From Adiantum capillus-veneris (taxonomy: Eukaryota > Streptophyta > Polypodiopsida > Polypodiales > Pteridaceae): 64,000 bases of DNA. The notes beneath the pieces were generated by a model. That model did no database searches, had not been told where the DNA came from, and saw only the letters and a program-made list of their open reading frames with translations. Shown here piece after piece: positions 30,451-42,225 of the stretch. The stretch spans positions 53,010,647 through 53,074,646 of the forward strand of contig CM043942.1 in NCBI GenBank assembly GCA_014529385.2, read 5' to 3'. A program made the position numbers and the translations under genes. Position 1 is the first letter of the stretch. Every line of letters begins with the position of its first letter.

Positions 30451-31575
30451 TGAGGGCGAGCTTTTTGAAATGGGGCCTCTAAACCCAAACCAATGGGCCT
30501 ACCCTCACAAAATGTTCGTAAAGAGGTACGCACACTACTTGGGGCACCACCTTCTTTTGGGAGTGGAGAAGGAAACCAATCAAAATAACACTTGCACTCA
30601 CCCACTCAAGAAACACACTTTGAAAACCCCCTTACTCTATATACACTTTGGACACTTGAACACCATCAACGATTATGCAACCCAATGCCGTGCATCAAAA
30701 TGAAATATGCAATTTGTGGAATAGCATTCACCTTCTCCCCATAAGAATATCCATAATACATCCAAACTCTTCCTCTCTCAAGCACTCATCAAAAAATCAT
30801 GCGCACAAGACTTGCCTCTCAAACACACAAGAGAATCACTTACATCAAACTAACGCACTTTGCATAGAGAGCTCATCTCCATCTATGCAATGCCGTGACA
30901 CAAATAAAATCACCATGAGAGGTAGCCACATGCATATGTAATGAAGCAAAAGAGAGTTGGAGTGAGAAATTTCTTTAGACCAATTGAATAAGTGTGGAGA
31001 AACAAACCAATGATAAATTGAGAATAGAACACTTACTTGATTTCTCGCACACCTTTTAAGGGGAGGACAGACGCTGGCTAGCCATCACGAATTGCGACAC
31101 TTGAAAGTTTTGAAGATGATTTCATGATCATTAACATAACCATGAGAGAGATCATGATGTATTTACAAGTTATTGAGGTGCTACAAATGATTTATTGGGT
31201 TGATGGAGTAAGAGATTGTAGAATGGAAAGAGTGGAGAATAGAGTTTGCACTTCCTCCAAAGAGGAGGGTTAGGAGGGAGGATGTGAAAGAGGGAGAGTT
31301 GAGGTTTTCTCTACTATTGATCAAGAAACAACATGAAGTTGAAAATATAGGTGTGTGTCCTTGAGTCTCTCCAAGGGGGGCTATTTATAGTTGTGTAGGA
31401 GTGGGATTATGCTACACTTAATTAGAGTAAGTGATTAGACCTAAGGTTAAACGAAGAGGGGAAATTTACTCTAGATAACTTAATAGCATAGAAAAATATA
31501 TACACATATGAGGAAGAGGGCGTTGAGTAGGCTGACAAATGTTGCAAAAAGATGGTTACCATTTTATGCCACTCA
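30451..31575 (-). repeat. gypsy 5' LTR with ~945-base deletion
   Basis: 1125 bases. Nearly identical to 25124-26115 and 27061-27193, with the part between missing. The junction is GACCTAA|GGTTAAAC, with about two bases of shared sequence (AA). Confidence 0.88.
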
Positions 31576-31579
31576 ATAG

Positions 31580-32223
31580 GATAATAAATTTATTTTGTTT
31601 TTAATATTCTAACTAGCTAGCTTTGTAGATGATTTTGGGTCGTAGAACTTGGAAAGAATAAAAGTTTTGTTCCATGCATTTGAGTTAGAAGCTTTTTACT
31701 AAATTGATTTATTTTTTACTTTTGGATTCTTGGCGACATCTTTTAGAATAAGAAATCTTTGGGATAAGTTGATTTACTGACAATCTTCTTCGTGAGTATC
31801 TTTAGTTAGATATGTAAACATGCTTTGTATGTACTAATGCACTTATATGGTTTTTGTTTTACATTGTTCAATTCTATGCTTATCATATTTGTGTGATCAT
31901 ATCGAGATCAATCTTGTGAATCGCCTCTTCTTAGCACAAAATTGACACACTCTTGACTCATTAATTATACTTTGGTGTGAGTTTGATAGGTGAAACTCTC
32001 TCTAGCTTGTACAAGGATTCTAATCATGAATCCTTGATGTCTGGGTTGAGATTCTATCAATTATAGCTCACTCCACATACACATGCAAGTATATTTTTTG
32101 GCAGAAGAGATGTTCCAGGTATGTGCATCAAAAAGGTATTCCTTTTTCTACCTTTTCCTTATCAACATTATCTTATAGGTTGTGATGCAAATAATCTTGT
32201 AAGACATCAACTCATATTTTAAA
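31580..32223. other. No recognisable gene
   Basis: AT-rich stretch between two LTR elements. It contains TACAAGGATTCTAATCATGAATCCTTG, a short imperfect inverted repeat at about 32011. No coding motif. Confidence 0.4.
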
Positions 32224-32228
32224 TTGAA

Positions 32229-33187
32229 TGTTGACCGCTGGGTCAACAACACAACATAACTCAAGTTTCGTACCAAAGTCTTATCTTTTGCGACTTATGA
32301 AATGCTACGAATTATGGCTATAAACGTCATTTGTAATGAGTAGTTATTCTAGTTTCAGAAGCCGGGGTGCAATGGCACTTCCAGATTGTAAATACAAAGC
32401 CATTTGACCCTTTCAACCCCATTTTTTGGTTAAACCTAAGGTAGCCTTAGTATATAAGGTACCCAGGTCATTTTGTAAAAAAGGACTTTTAATCATAATC
32501 AAAAATTTAGCGCTGCCGTCTACTGTGTGTGAGAGAGAAAGAGAGTGAGCGTGAGCTTTATCCTCTCGCTACGCCCGGCTCGCTCAACACATTGGAGATC
32601 CTACTGCACCATTGTTGTAGGCTCAAGGAGAGATACGTGACAACGCCAAGCATTCCACGCGAGACGAAGCACACACACCGACGCATCTACGAGCTATTTG
32701 TGGCCGTAAGTGTATCAAACGATGTCTGTTTTCTGCGTGCTAGTAGTCTATAGAATCATGGCAACATAAGCTACGCATAGGTACTCATAAATTTCAATTT
32801 CGGGCACTTTCAAAATTTTGCTTTGTCATCCTATGCGTTTTTCGCAGATGGGCTTTGAGTGAGGGTTTTGAGTGTAGAAGCTTAGGGACAGGTGTATCCT
32901 AGTGAGGGGATGGTGTTCCTTAAGTTTCGTATGAATCTGGCATGATTAGGTGAGTTACCTTCCGTATGTGTGTATGTGGCTAGGTGGTGTAGTTGAGGGC
33001 ATTGAGGTTCTTGATTGTGGTTTAGTTGGCCTTCCAGAGTGTTGTATGTGTAGGATGGTCTCAGCCTGACAAGCTACAGAGATTTCCTCCGTGTGCGTAT
33101 CGTGTCATCTATGTCCTCGATTGACATTATGTTGATCTAGGTAGTGTTTACATGCACTTCATGGGTGTGTGAGTTGCCCGTCCAACA
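32229..33187 (+). repeat. 5' LTR of the palindrome element
   Basis: 959 bases starting TGTTGACCGCTGGGTCAACA, which is itself an inverted repeat (TTGACC...GGGTCAA), and ending CCGTCCAACA. A TATA box TATATAAGG lies at 32451-32459. It shares nearly all sequence with 42819-43818. Confidence 0.93.
32451..32459 (+). promoter_or_regulatory. LTR TATA box
   Basis: TATATAAGG, about 220 bases into the LTR. The same box is at 43096-43104 in the 3' LTR. It probably directs transcription of the element. Confidence 0.6.
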
Positions 33188-33188
33188 T

Positions 33189-33206
33189 TGGCGCCGCTGT
33201 CGGGGA
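33189..33206 (+). promoter_or_regulatory. PBS, Asp tRNA
   Basis: TGGCGCCGCTGTCGGGGA, one base after the LTR. It differs at two positions from the complement of plant tRNA-Asp as I know it. Common in Athila/Tat-type gypsy elements. Confidence 0.8.
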
Positions 33207-33730
33207 CGCAAGGACCTAAGTAGGTTTCCTACTAACACTCGTGTGATGGTTGCTTGATTTAGTTTCGGCTAAAGAAAGCGTTTTTCTTAAGTGGATCCAG
33301 AAGAGGATATTCCGCGATCAAGTGGATAGCCAGGAACCGTGTGTCTTGCCGAGGGTCTGTGACTAGATAGGTTTAGTTAGGATCTGTGGATTAGAGTAGT
33401 TGTTGGTGGTCAAGTGATTTGTGAGGTGATAAAAGCATTTACTAGTCCATGTGTGGCAGTGAAGCATTTTTCTACTCATAGATGCAAAACCCCATATGAT
33501 TTGTAGGAGTAGCTTTAGGTAAGTGATCTGATTATGATCTAGAGCTATTCAGCACTGAATTATTTGCTTAAGTGGTTGATTGCATTCGAAATCACGGAAA
33601 AGTGTGCTTTTGAGGGAAAAAATGCATTAAACAAGCTTTTGTGGATATTTTTGTCTGACTGACTGATGTTGGGCACATAAAAGAGCATTTGCAAGGGTTC
33701 TGTGAAAAAAACCTGCAATTCTGTAAACAT

Positions 33731-35162
33731 AGACATCCTACGCGCAGGATGTCTCAAGGGGGTTCTGGAGACCAAATTTTGAAATTCTGAGTTGACCAGT
33801 GTGTTCAGAAGGTAGGTTTTACCCTATTTTCACTTGGAGAGTGGAAATTTGACCACATTTTGACAGATCAAAGCCAAAAGACGAGAATTGCCAAACATCC
33901 TACCCAAATTGTGCCAAGGCATAATTTTTGAGACCAAACCATAGGATGACTCCATAGGCATGTTCTAAATGTTGTATTGAGTGCATGTGATAAATTTCAT
34001 TTCATTTGGGTCTGTGAAAGGGAAGATTGAGCGGACTTTAGCACTGTTGACTGAAAAAGGCAAGAACAGCTAGTTTTGGGGTCTTTTGACATCCAAATTA
34101 AAATCTAAGCATAGCATTGGGTTGCTGACATCATGGGGAAGCTGTGGGACAAGTCTGGGGTCAAACAGGCCAAAAAGACATCCTACGCGTAGGATGTCTT
34201 CTGTGTGATTTTGGACTCTAAACAAAATTCTGAGCATACCACAATGATCAGCACCTTAAGGAGAGTCTGTGGTTCAAATTTGGGGCAATTCTGAGCAGTT
34301 AGACATCCTACGCGTAGGATGTCTAAGGCATGATTTAGAGGCCAAATTCAAACTGTGGACATAGCAGGGTGTTGTATAGCCTTAGGCAAGCCTCCTAGGC
34401 AAATTTGGTCCAATTTGGAGTTGATTTGACTTGGGAATTCATCAGAACAGACATCAGGATTTTGGAACAGATTCTTGATCATTTGTCCAACCTATAGGTG
34501 TCAGAATCAAAAAGTAAAAATATCTGTGAGCTTAGCACATCAAGGGGAAGCTACAGTGCAAGTTTGAGCTGAAACAGAGCAAAAAGACATCCTACGCGTA
34601 GGATGTCTCCAGGGTCATAAAGTGGTCAAAATTCTACTTTGGCCATATAGGGAGGTTCTAAGTGTCTCAAGGATTCCAGAACATTTTTCAAAAGTGAATT
34701 TGGACCTTGTTTGGCCTATTTACCAAGCAAAGACAAGAATTGTCAGACATCCTACTCTTGGAGTGCACTAGAAGCTCTTGCAGCCTAAATCTTGACCTAT
34801 TGGCATCCAAATTCAATTTTGAGTATACCATTGGGTTGCTGAGCACTAGGAGAATCTTGGGATCAAGTTTGGACAAAATCTGAGTAGTTAGACATCCTAC
34901 GCGTAGGATGTCTCCAGCTTGATTTAGGACTCCAAACCAACCTATGAGCACACCACTGTGATCAGCACATCAAGGAGAAGTTGGGGTGAAAATTTCAAGT
35001 CATTCTGAGCAAAAAGACATCCTACGCGTAGGATGTCTCAAGGCCATTTTTAGGTCCAAAGGAAATTCTGACCATACCATTGTGTTGCTAGACTCAAGGG
35101 GAGTCTGTGGACCAAATTTTGTTAAATTCTGAGCATATAGACATCCTACGCGTAGGATGTCT
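33731..35162. repeat. Array of 24-base palindromes in the leader
   Basis: The arm AGACATCCTACG followed by its exact reverse complement occurs at 34176-34199, 34301-34324, 34586-34609, 34890-34913, 35015-35038 and 35139-35162 (six perfect copies). One copy with a single central change is at 33731-33754 and a broken copy is at 34745-34768. Spacing is 124, 125, 145, 159, 285 and 445 bases, that is, units of about 125-150 bases. The spacers are related (phrases such as AAATTCTGAGCA and TTGGGTTGCTGA) but diverged, while the palindrome is unchanged. Each copy could fold into a hairpin in the element RNA or pair between two RNAs. Located between PBS and gag, where packaging and dimerisation signals lie in retroelements. 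Confidence 0.95.
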
Positions 35163-35616
35163 CTAGGCCAGTTTTAGGGTCCAACTGTACTTTTGACCAT
35201 ACAGGAGTGTTCACAGTCTCACAGAGATCCCAAATCTTCTTTTAAATTTGAATTTGGACTCATTTTGACCATTCTAAACTGCATTTCACTGTTTTGGCCA
35301 TAACTTTCACAAACGGTATCGGATTGGAAAAGTTTTTATATCAAAACGTAGCCTGAGAGTGGCTCTACAGATATTAAAGCAAAACTTGAACTAAATGATG
35401 CCGACGGCAACCGTTTAGGTCAACTTTGAAAAAAACGTCGTTTGAGGCCTCAAAATACATCCGCAAGTTAGGGGTGTCTAAAAGCGACAATTTGCGAGAA
35501 TTGTGAGAAAACGGTTGCGGTTTTGGACATAGTTTCGACTTTTCCCTAACCAAAGCACTTGAACACAGTGGACTAAGTCTACTTGAACCAAGCAAAAGCT
35601 CTTAAGCCCAGAAATC

Positions 35617-36006
35617 ATGTCTACCCTAGATTCAAACGCAGCGTACACAAGCTTGGAGATCCCGACTATAGAGGAATATCCTCCCATGATGGATCTTCCA
35701 AACTTGCAATTGATAAAGATCCATCTTGTTGAGAGAGTTTGGATGATTGGTCATGAGAGTGAAGGACTATATAGATACATTGACAACAATGAGGTCAATC
35801 TTTATAGGTGCTCACATCCATACCTAGAAGAGATAACGGATTACAAGCTCTTATATGTCTACACATACGGAGTCGACTGTCAATGGAGATCTATAGTTGT
35901 CGACAAGTATGGACGTGAGAATTCCTATAGGAATTCCAAGAAGAGAGCCACCAAGATTCCCTTCAAGAGCGATAACGACAGAAGGATTGGGAGAGTCTCT
36001 GGTTAG
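35617..36006 (+). pseudogene. N-terminal gag segment of the palindrome element
   Basis: An open frame of 129 codons from ATG 35617 (MSTLDSNAAYTSLEIPTIEE), 455 bases after the last palindrome. It is the first ATG of a long frame after the leader. It reads like a matrix-like N-terminus (YPPMMDLPNLQLIKIHLVER) and has no database motif I recognise. It ends at TAG 36004; the capsid follows in another frame. Confidence 0.55.
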
Positions 36007-36112
36007 ACTTGTAGACAATCGACGAGTTAGACCATCCCAAGTCCAGAAATGGGTAAACAGAAAATAATCCGGAGATAAAGATCCGAGAGATCACGTAACG
36101 GCTTTTAGAAGA

Positions 36113-37630
36113 GTGATTAGAGCAGAGGCAGTTTCAGATTTTGCGACACAGTTTGCGGGATTTGGATTGACTCTAGAAGATGATGCAACTACATGGTTCG
36201 ACTCGGTGGAAAAATGGGATTTTGAGACCCTAGATGAGCTGTTTGAGGAGTTTATTGAAAAATTCTGGCCAATAGGCATTGCTCACAACACGGTCTCGCA
36301 AATCCATAGATTCAAACAGAAAGAGAATGAATCAGTATGCAAAGCATCATTACGGCTCAAGAGATATGTTAAGCTCTGTTCGAGAGCGGAATTACCTACG
36401 CAAGCACGACTGATGCTGATCTTTATCTAGGGAATGAGACATGCGGGCCTTCAGAAGGATCTGCATATGATAAGGAGGACGACGTTAAACGAGTTGATCA
36501 AAGAAGCTCTTTATCTAGTGGATAACTGTGAGGCATACAAAGAAAAGGACTTAAAGAGTCAAGGAGATGACACATCCTCTCAGCACAGTGTTTCAAAGAT
36601 AAGTAAGTCCATTGCCAAGCCAACGGCACCTATTGATCAAGAAAAGCTTATCGACGACTTGGTCAAGAGGTTGATTCCTCTTGTAAGGTCTGATTCGGGA
36701 GAGCCAAAGTGGTGTGAAATTGAGAGAAAATGGACGAACCATACGGGGGAAGAGTGCTATTATAGCATGGAAAACGCTAGGGAGAGGTATGTACAACCTG
36801 TTCCAGAAGCACCTACTCCACCTAGATACATTACGGGGAATGCGCCAGGACCAGTAGGAGTTTTAAGGCCACAGCTTGTCTTAGGACAACAACCTCCGCT
36901 GCCAGGTGCTAGAATTCCGGTAGACATGAGATACATGCCAATGATGGAAGCATCAAATAAACCAACTCCAATACAAGATACAATGTGGTATAGAAACCAA
37001 AGTGAGTACTACCCTTTGGAGCAACAAAATATGAGAGAAACACATGGAGTGGTGAGGCCTGTACAACCTCCACCTCCTGGGTTTCAGTCGAAAGAAAGAA
37101 GGTATGAAATGGACGAAAGGACATTGCGATTCATTGTAAATAGCGGCTTATCTAGGTCAGAGCTTGCTTATAGCCAAGAGTAAATGCTAAAAGAATCTCC
37201 TCAACCAGAGACAGATTGTCACAAAAGTCATGACAACCACTTGGTCAAACAATGTCCTCATATGGAGATCACTGAAGTAAATGCCTATTGTCTTGAGTGT
37301 GGCATCACTCACTTGATCCCCGATTGCCTGAAAAAACCAAACCAAATCAGAAAAATCACGACAAATGTATTAGGGATTGTTCAGCTACCTAATAGCTCAG
37401 AAAATGAAAATGTTGTACCAATTCAAGTGGTTACGACAGCACAAGCTCAAAGGAAAGCTGATGAGAATCCAGAGACAAAGAACACGGAAAGTGACACGAG
37501 TCCAAAGAAAAATGATGGACCAAAGACAGACGCACCTAGTCAGAAAACCAAGAGCAAACGAAATAGTTGGAAAGCTAGAAAAACTACGATGAAAGCACGC
37601 AGGGAACGAGAGCAAAAATCCCTAGCTTAG
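36113..37630 (+). pseudogene. gag capsid and zinc-knuckle region, interrupted by stops
   Basis: One reading frame with stops at 36428 (TAG), 37181 (TAA) and 37628 (TAG). DDATTWFDSVEKWDFETLDE, FIEKFWPIGIAHNTVSQIHR and KQKENESVCKASLRLKRYVK follow the Retrotrans_gag capsid pattern (W-F ... L...F...F ... Q...F-K-Q-x-x-x-E-S). A Pro-rich stretch follows (VQPVPEAPTPPRY). Near 37210-37330 are CHKSHDNHLVKQC and YCLECGITHLIPDC, Cys/His clusters like paired degenerate zinc knuckles. A Lys/Arg-rich end follows. The same frame continues into the protease ORF at 37697. Confidence 0.75.
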
Positions 37631-37696
37631 AAGCTTACCGAAGCTGAGTAGAAGATAAAACAACATGAGGAAAAGGAGGCACCTTCTCTTACACAG

Positions 37697-39535
37697 ATGG
37701 TTAAACCTCTAGAAGAACCATCCACGGATGAGAAACTGAGAAGTGCTAGTTCAGGAGGATCTGTGTGGGTAGAGAAGGTTAATGAGACATTAGATGCCCT
37801 CTTGAAAGCCTATGATGTGAGGCTCAAAAACAACCAAACCCAAGAACACACGTGGATGAAATATCCCTATTCGGAACTAGAAAAGCAAAAATTTGAAATG
37901 TGCCAGAAAATGATTCAAACAGCCCAAGCCTTACTAGAACCACCAGTTGCAAAACCTGAGGATGTGATCCGTGTCATGCCTACACAAGTAATCCCACCAA
38001 ACCAGAAACTAAAAGAGCCAGATTCTAGTCATGAGCACAGACCAAACCTCAAAGACCAAGCATTAGAACCAAGGATAGTATTGAATACCACGGATAACTC
38101 TTCCGAGGGATTTCACCAAGCTATACCTGAGGATTGTAAAGAGATAAATGGTCTTGACGAATTGTGGAAACAAGTCAGAGAGGCCAATGAAGCCGATGAC
38201 CTAAGAAGACGAGTAGACAAGACTAGTGATGAACGAGGAGTGTTTCTACCACCAATAGAGGAATTTGAGACTGGATCTGAATTGAATCTAGACGTGCGAT
38301 CGTATTGGGGAGACAAAGGATCTGTACAATATATGGATAGTCAACCCCATTCGCTAAGAACAATACCGTCCTACATGGGAGAGTACGAGACCAAGTCAGA
38401 TGTGGTTGCAGTCCCATCACACAGACTGTCTCCCAACAAGGCCATCGATTCAAAGGGGCTAGTAGATATTCTATCTACCCCAATCACCTGTACAATAATG
38501 TTAGCCGAGTTGCTCAGAATTAAACCAAACATGTGGGCTAATGTGGGTAAATTTCTAGAGAAATTTGGTGTAAAAACCCCAATGACTCAAATCGAGGAAG
38601 GCATCAAAGAGCTTGAAATGCCTCAACTAAATACTAGGCCAGTGCCATTAAACAAGGTAGGCGAGTATTACGAGGGAGAAGAGGGAAACACCACCCTTCC
38701 AGTGGAATTCACTTTAAAAACCATGGCAATCCTTGACAATGGAGCTGGTGTGGCTATTGCAACCAAAGAGGTTTGGAAAAAATGGGGAAAACCTGCCTTG
38801 ATATCCACACGAATGACCCTGCAGCTTGCAGACGGACACAAGGAAAAGCCCCTAGGACTGCTAGAAAAAGTACTTGTTACTTCTTGTGGCATTGAATATG
38901 AACACACTTTTGCTGTTGTTGACTTTGGCAAGAAGAACAACTATGACATCATTCTGGGAAGACCATTCATGCAACAATTGAAAATGGTCCAAGATTGGGG
39001 TTATGACCATATATACCTGAGACATATGGAAACCATAACAAAGATAAACTTGAGGGACCATAGCTATAGGGATGTGATGAGAACACCGGTTGAGGAGTTT
39101 GATTCCGCCACAGTAGCAGGATCAGAACTTCCAGCTTGGTTAGGTAAGCCTAAAGAACTGTGGATGTGTGGAGCTTCACAATGTGGTAGCTTGAAATGCG
39201 AGGAATGTATCCTAGAGCGGGTTATAGAGGATAGGGACTATATCCCAGAACCATTTCCTGAAGAAGAGTTAGAGCCTTTTGGATGGGAACACATCTTGGC
39301 TACTCTGGACGTGTGCGCCGTGGAGGATGCTCCCACAACAAAGTTTTGTGATGAAAATGGCTATGATGCCGTTCCTTATTTTGCAGTGAGTGTAATCCAG
39401 GAAAATGAAGAGAACCAGACATCAACAATCTCTCGAAATAAGGAGCAAACAAAGAAATGTGGAGAATCAAAAGATGAAGAAGACGACAAGTTCTATGACT
39501 CTGAAGAACACTTCGAGCTTCAAGAGGATCAATGA
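37697..39535 (+). pseudogene. Linker and retropepsin ORF of the palindrome element
   Basis: 612 codons open, in frame with the gag region (further stop TAG at 37649). The first 330 residues are a long acidic/charged linker. The protease lies at about residues 345-445: TMAILDNGAGVAIATKEVWK (D-N-G-A-G, an unusual form of D-S/T-G-A), LQLADGHKEKPLGLLEKVLV and YDIILGRPFMQQLKMVQDWG (I-L-G-R-P). The C-terminal part has a Cys-rich piece (CGASQCGSLKCEEC) and ends in an acidic tail that is also found in the fragment at 9621-10106. No RT follows. The length and openness are striking beside the stops upstream. Confidence 0.75.
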
Positions 39536-39567
39536 CCGGAGAATCAATGTCATCGCTACACGAATAA

Positions 39568-40385
39568 CGTGCATCAAAAGTGGATTCCAAACTCCTCGGT
39601 GAAGACACAACCACCACAAGCATCCTCATCCATGGCTCCTAATAAGGATGCAAAGACTCACCTAGGAGGAATACAACCAGAGAAACGATCTAACAATGCT
39701 CTAATCAATGGGCTAGAAAAGTCCTCCAAGAAACTACCACCCACGAGAAAACACACAGTAACTTTCCACTACCAGCCAAAAAATCAAGGGAAAGTACAAG
39801 AAGTCAACCTTGCTGAGGATAGTAGCGATAGTGCTGAATCTTACAACATCCCCTATCATCAACTCAGGCCATCACTATCACCAACCCCTTCAGCAACAAC
39901 CATGACAGGTCAAAAGAACATGACAACAAGTCAAAGCCAAAAAGCTCGACAAATCTGGATACCAAAAAGCTAGATCGGCCAAAAACAAATATGGATCAAG
40001 AAGACAAAGATCTCTAATGAAAAATCACAAGATCCAACACCAAAATAAAAAGAAGGAAAGCGTGCACGAACGGGTAAGAATATCACAAAGTCGCAAGCTT
40101 TCACAGCTTAGGTTTGGGCTCCAAAGAAGTTGATTCAAGCACAAAAAAGTCAGGAATTCATTTGGATTCCAAAACAACCACAATATCAACTTTCAAAGCT
40201 TGAATCCCATCCCCACAAAGCGTACAAGGGCTGAAGCAAAGACCACTATTGACTCACACAACAAAAAGGTGGATCCCAAAGAAGTCTCTTCAAAAACAAA
40301 CGAAGCACGGGCAAGTATGGGTTCCCAAACGAGCGTCAGCAACAAAACAGCCAATAATCACAAAGAAATGGGTCCCAAAGAAGAA
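39568..40385 (+). repeat. Degenerate repeats encoding a W-[IV]-P-K motif
   Basis: In shifting frames the DNA encodes HQKWIPN, ARQIWIPKS, KQIWIKK, VWAPKK, FIWIPKQ, KRWIPKK, GQVWVPKR and KKWVPKK. That is eight Trp-centred basic motifs, each preceded by Lys/Gln and spaced about 20-120 codons apart. Underlying DNA is TGG(A/G)T(C/T)CC(A/C)AA(A/G). It lies directly after the gag-protease ORF and was probably part of its coding region before frameshifts. Function unknown. Confidence 0.6.
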
Positions 40386-40449
40386 CAACAAAACTTCTGT
40401 CAGTGCATCGCCACTTGAATTCTTACAATTCTTCCTACGATTACAATAC

Positions 40450-42220
40450 AGTTAGAAGAGAGCAAGTCGCTTCAATCAAGCAACGATACGGGAGCTTCAC
40501 AGACCATTACATTGCTTAGAATAGGAAGCCTCACCAACAAATGCCAATAAGCAAATTGCTTATACCCACATCTTGCACAACATAAATCTTTTCCATGCAT
40601 TGACTGTGTATGCATAATAGGGCTACATTACAAGGCCTGCATAGGCACAACTTTTAATTGCCCAAGCACGACACATACCCTTTGCGATACCCTGTTGTAA
40701 AGGATGACTCCAAATAGGAAGGGGGGAGGCATTCTGAATGCGGACCTAACATTATGACTATTAGAGGGCAATGTTTTGTGAGATGCATTGAATTTTTGCG
40801 TTTTATTGTGATAATTTTTTGACGAAATTTAGAGTATATGCCCTCATAGTAGTGTTACAGAGGAGTATGGGGACAAAATCCATATATGAGCCCCTAGGGA
40901 CATGTGTATAGTGTACATAGCATTTAGATTTCTATTTGAATGATTTTTTTTCTGTGAAGTTTTTTTAAAGATTTTCTTTGTTGATTTTAAAAAAAATAAA
41001 AAAAATCCATAATCCACATGAAGAAAAGACTGACGAGAGGCCTGAGCACTACAAAGAGAAGAAGGTATAGGGAAACGATGAAACTTCACGAAGTATGTCT
41101 CAGCAGCCACTACAACAGCCGAAGAACTTGTCACAAAGCAGTGTCAACATGCAACCGACAAGTCATACAAGTCAAAGTCGAGTAGCTACGCCACAAAATG
41201 AGTGAGGTGTTAGTCCCAAAGCTTCAAGTAAAATTCTCTGTGGTCTAAGCGTCTTAGCTATTCTAGGTACTGCTCAAGCTGGAAGAGTTGAGCATATTTA
41301 CATTGTGTTGCTCATGCTGGTATAGGTGATCAAAAGAGTCGAAGTCTAAGTACTTAAGTCTGGTGAAGTGAAGGAGAAGGTCTAAAAGACACTCACGTAC
41401 TGAGCACAGTGAGATACGAGTGAAGAAACTTCTACATCGAAAACCCTTCTTGGAAAGGTGGAAGCTATTGAGACATCTTTTGATGTCACATGTGCATCTT
41501 TTGATGCTACATTTATTCCTCGAAACACCCATCATATCCTTCTTTCACATTGCATGCTTTTGTTGACAAATTTCTCATATGCATATAGAGTGTCCCATAA
41601 TTGGCACTTGCATCAGGCACTCTTTCCGTGTTTCACCCAAGCACTCACCTTTCATGAACATGTACTTCAAGTTCAACTGCTCAACTCCAATATGAGCGTA
41701 TACCAAAGGAATTTTTTTCCCACTGGGTTTTTTCCCTTTGGTAATCCAGGTTTTAGACCCTAATCTAAAGACACCTATCACCATCCTCTTGTACATATTC
41801 CTTCTAAATCAACAATAAGGAAATGCTACTCAAATCAATTGACAAATGAATTGGAGCACCAATTTTAGATCATAGCATACTTCTCCTCAATGGCGAGTCG
41901 AAGAATGGCCTACAATGACAAAGCTGCAGACAACACTAACAACATGATTGCACAGGAACAAAGAAGTTACCAATGAAGAAGAGCAGACACAAAAGTAATC
42001 AGAGGATCTCAAAATATGAATGGTTACGATGATAGATGTCCACTCTAATGGATCATAGTTCTTGTTGTGGTTTGACAAATATACAAGCAGTGCAACAGAT
42101 GAAGCCAAAACAATTGCAAAGTGTTGACCAATGGGTCAACAAAACAACATAACTCAAGAACAAATAAGTCCTCAATGACAAAGAGTAGACATAAGGGTAA
42201 TTAGAGGATCTCAAAAGCTT
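40450..42220. other. Non-coding interior of the palindrome element
   Basis: No coding motif. A purine run at 40717-40731 (AGGAAGGGGGGAGGC) resembles the PPT at 42807 and could be a second PPT. A ~203-base direct duplication (about 41958-42018 against 42162-42222) shares GAAGAGCAGACA and AGAGGATCTCAAAA. At 42121 the text TGTTGACCAATGGGTCAACA resembles the LTR start. Confidence 0.45.
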
Positions 42221-42225
42221 GTCCT

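Larger units (their letters stand above)
25124..31575 (-). mobile_element. gypsy (Tat/Athila-like) deletion derivative
   Basis: Direct repeats start TGAGGGCGAGCTTTTTG and end TTATGCCACTCA at 25124-27193 and 30451-31575. ATAG occurs just outside both ends (25120-25123 and 31576-31579), a probable 4-base TSD. The interior on the minus strand has gag, CCHC, protease and the first part of RT, then jumps straight to the PPT (GGGGGAGGGCTAAT) and LTR. The RT catalytic box, RNase H and integrase are deleted. It would need proteins supplied by a relative such as the Tat copies at 57-64 kb, which share the identical PPT. Confidence 0.88.

Noticed and set aside
32529-32753. Conserved 74-codon ORF present at 32529 and 43173
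   Set aside because: Located in both LTRs of the 32-44 kb element just downstream of the TATA box; same sequence by LTR duplication. Differences between copies show no sign of protein constraint.
33731-35162. CRISPR-like array
   Set aside because: Repeats are spaced about 125-150 bases with homologous spacers, in a plant LTR element between PBS and gag; no cas genes. It is a palindrome array, not CRISPR.
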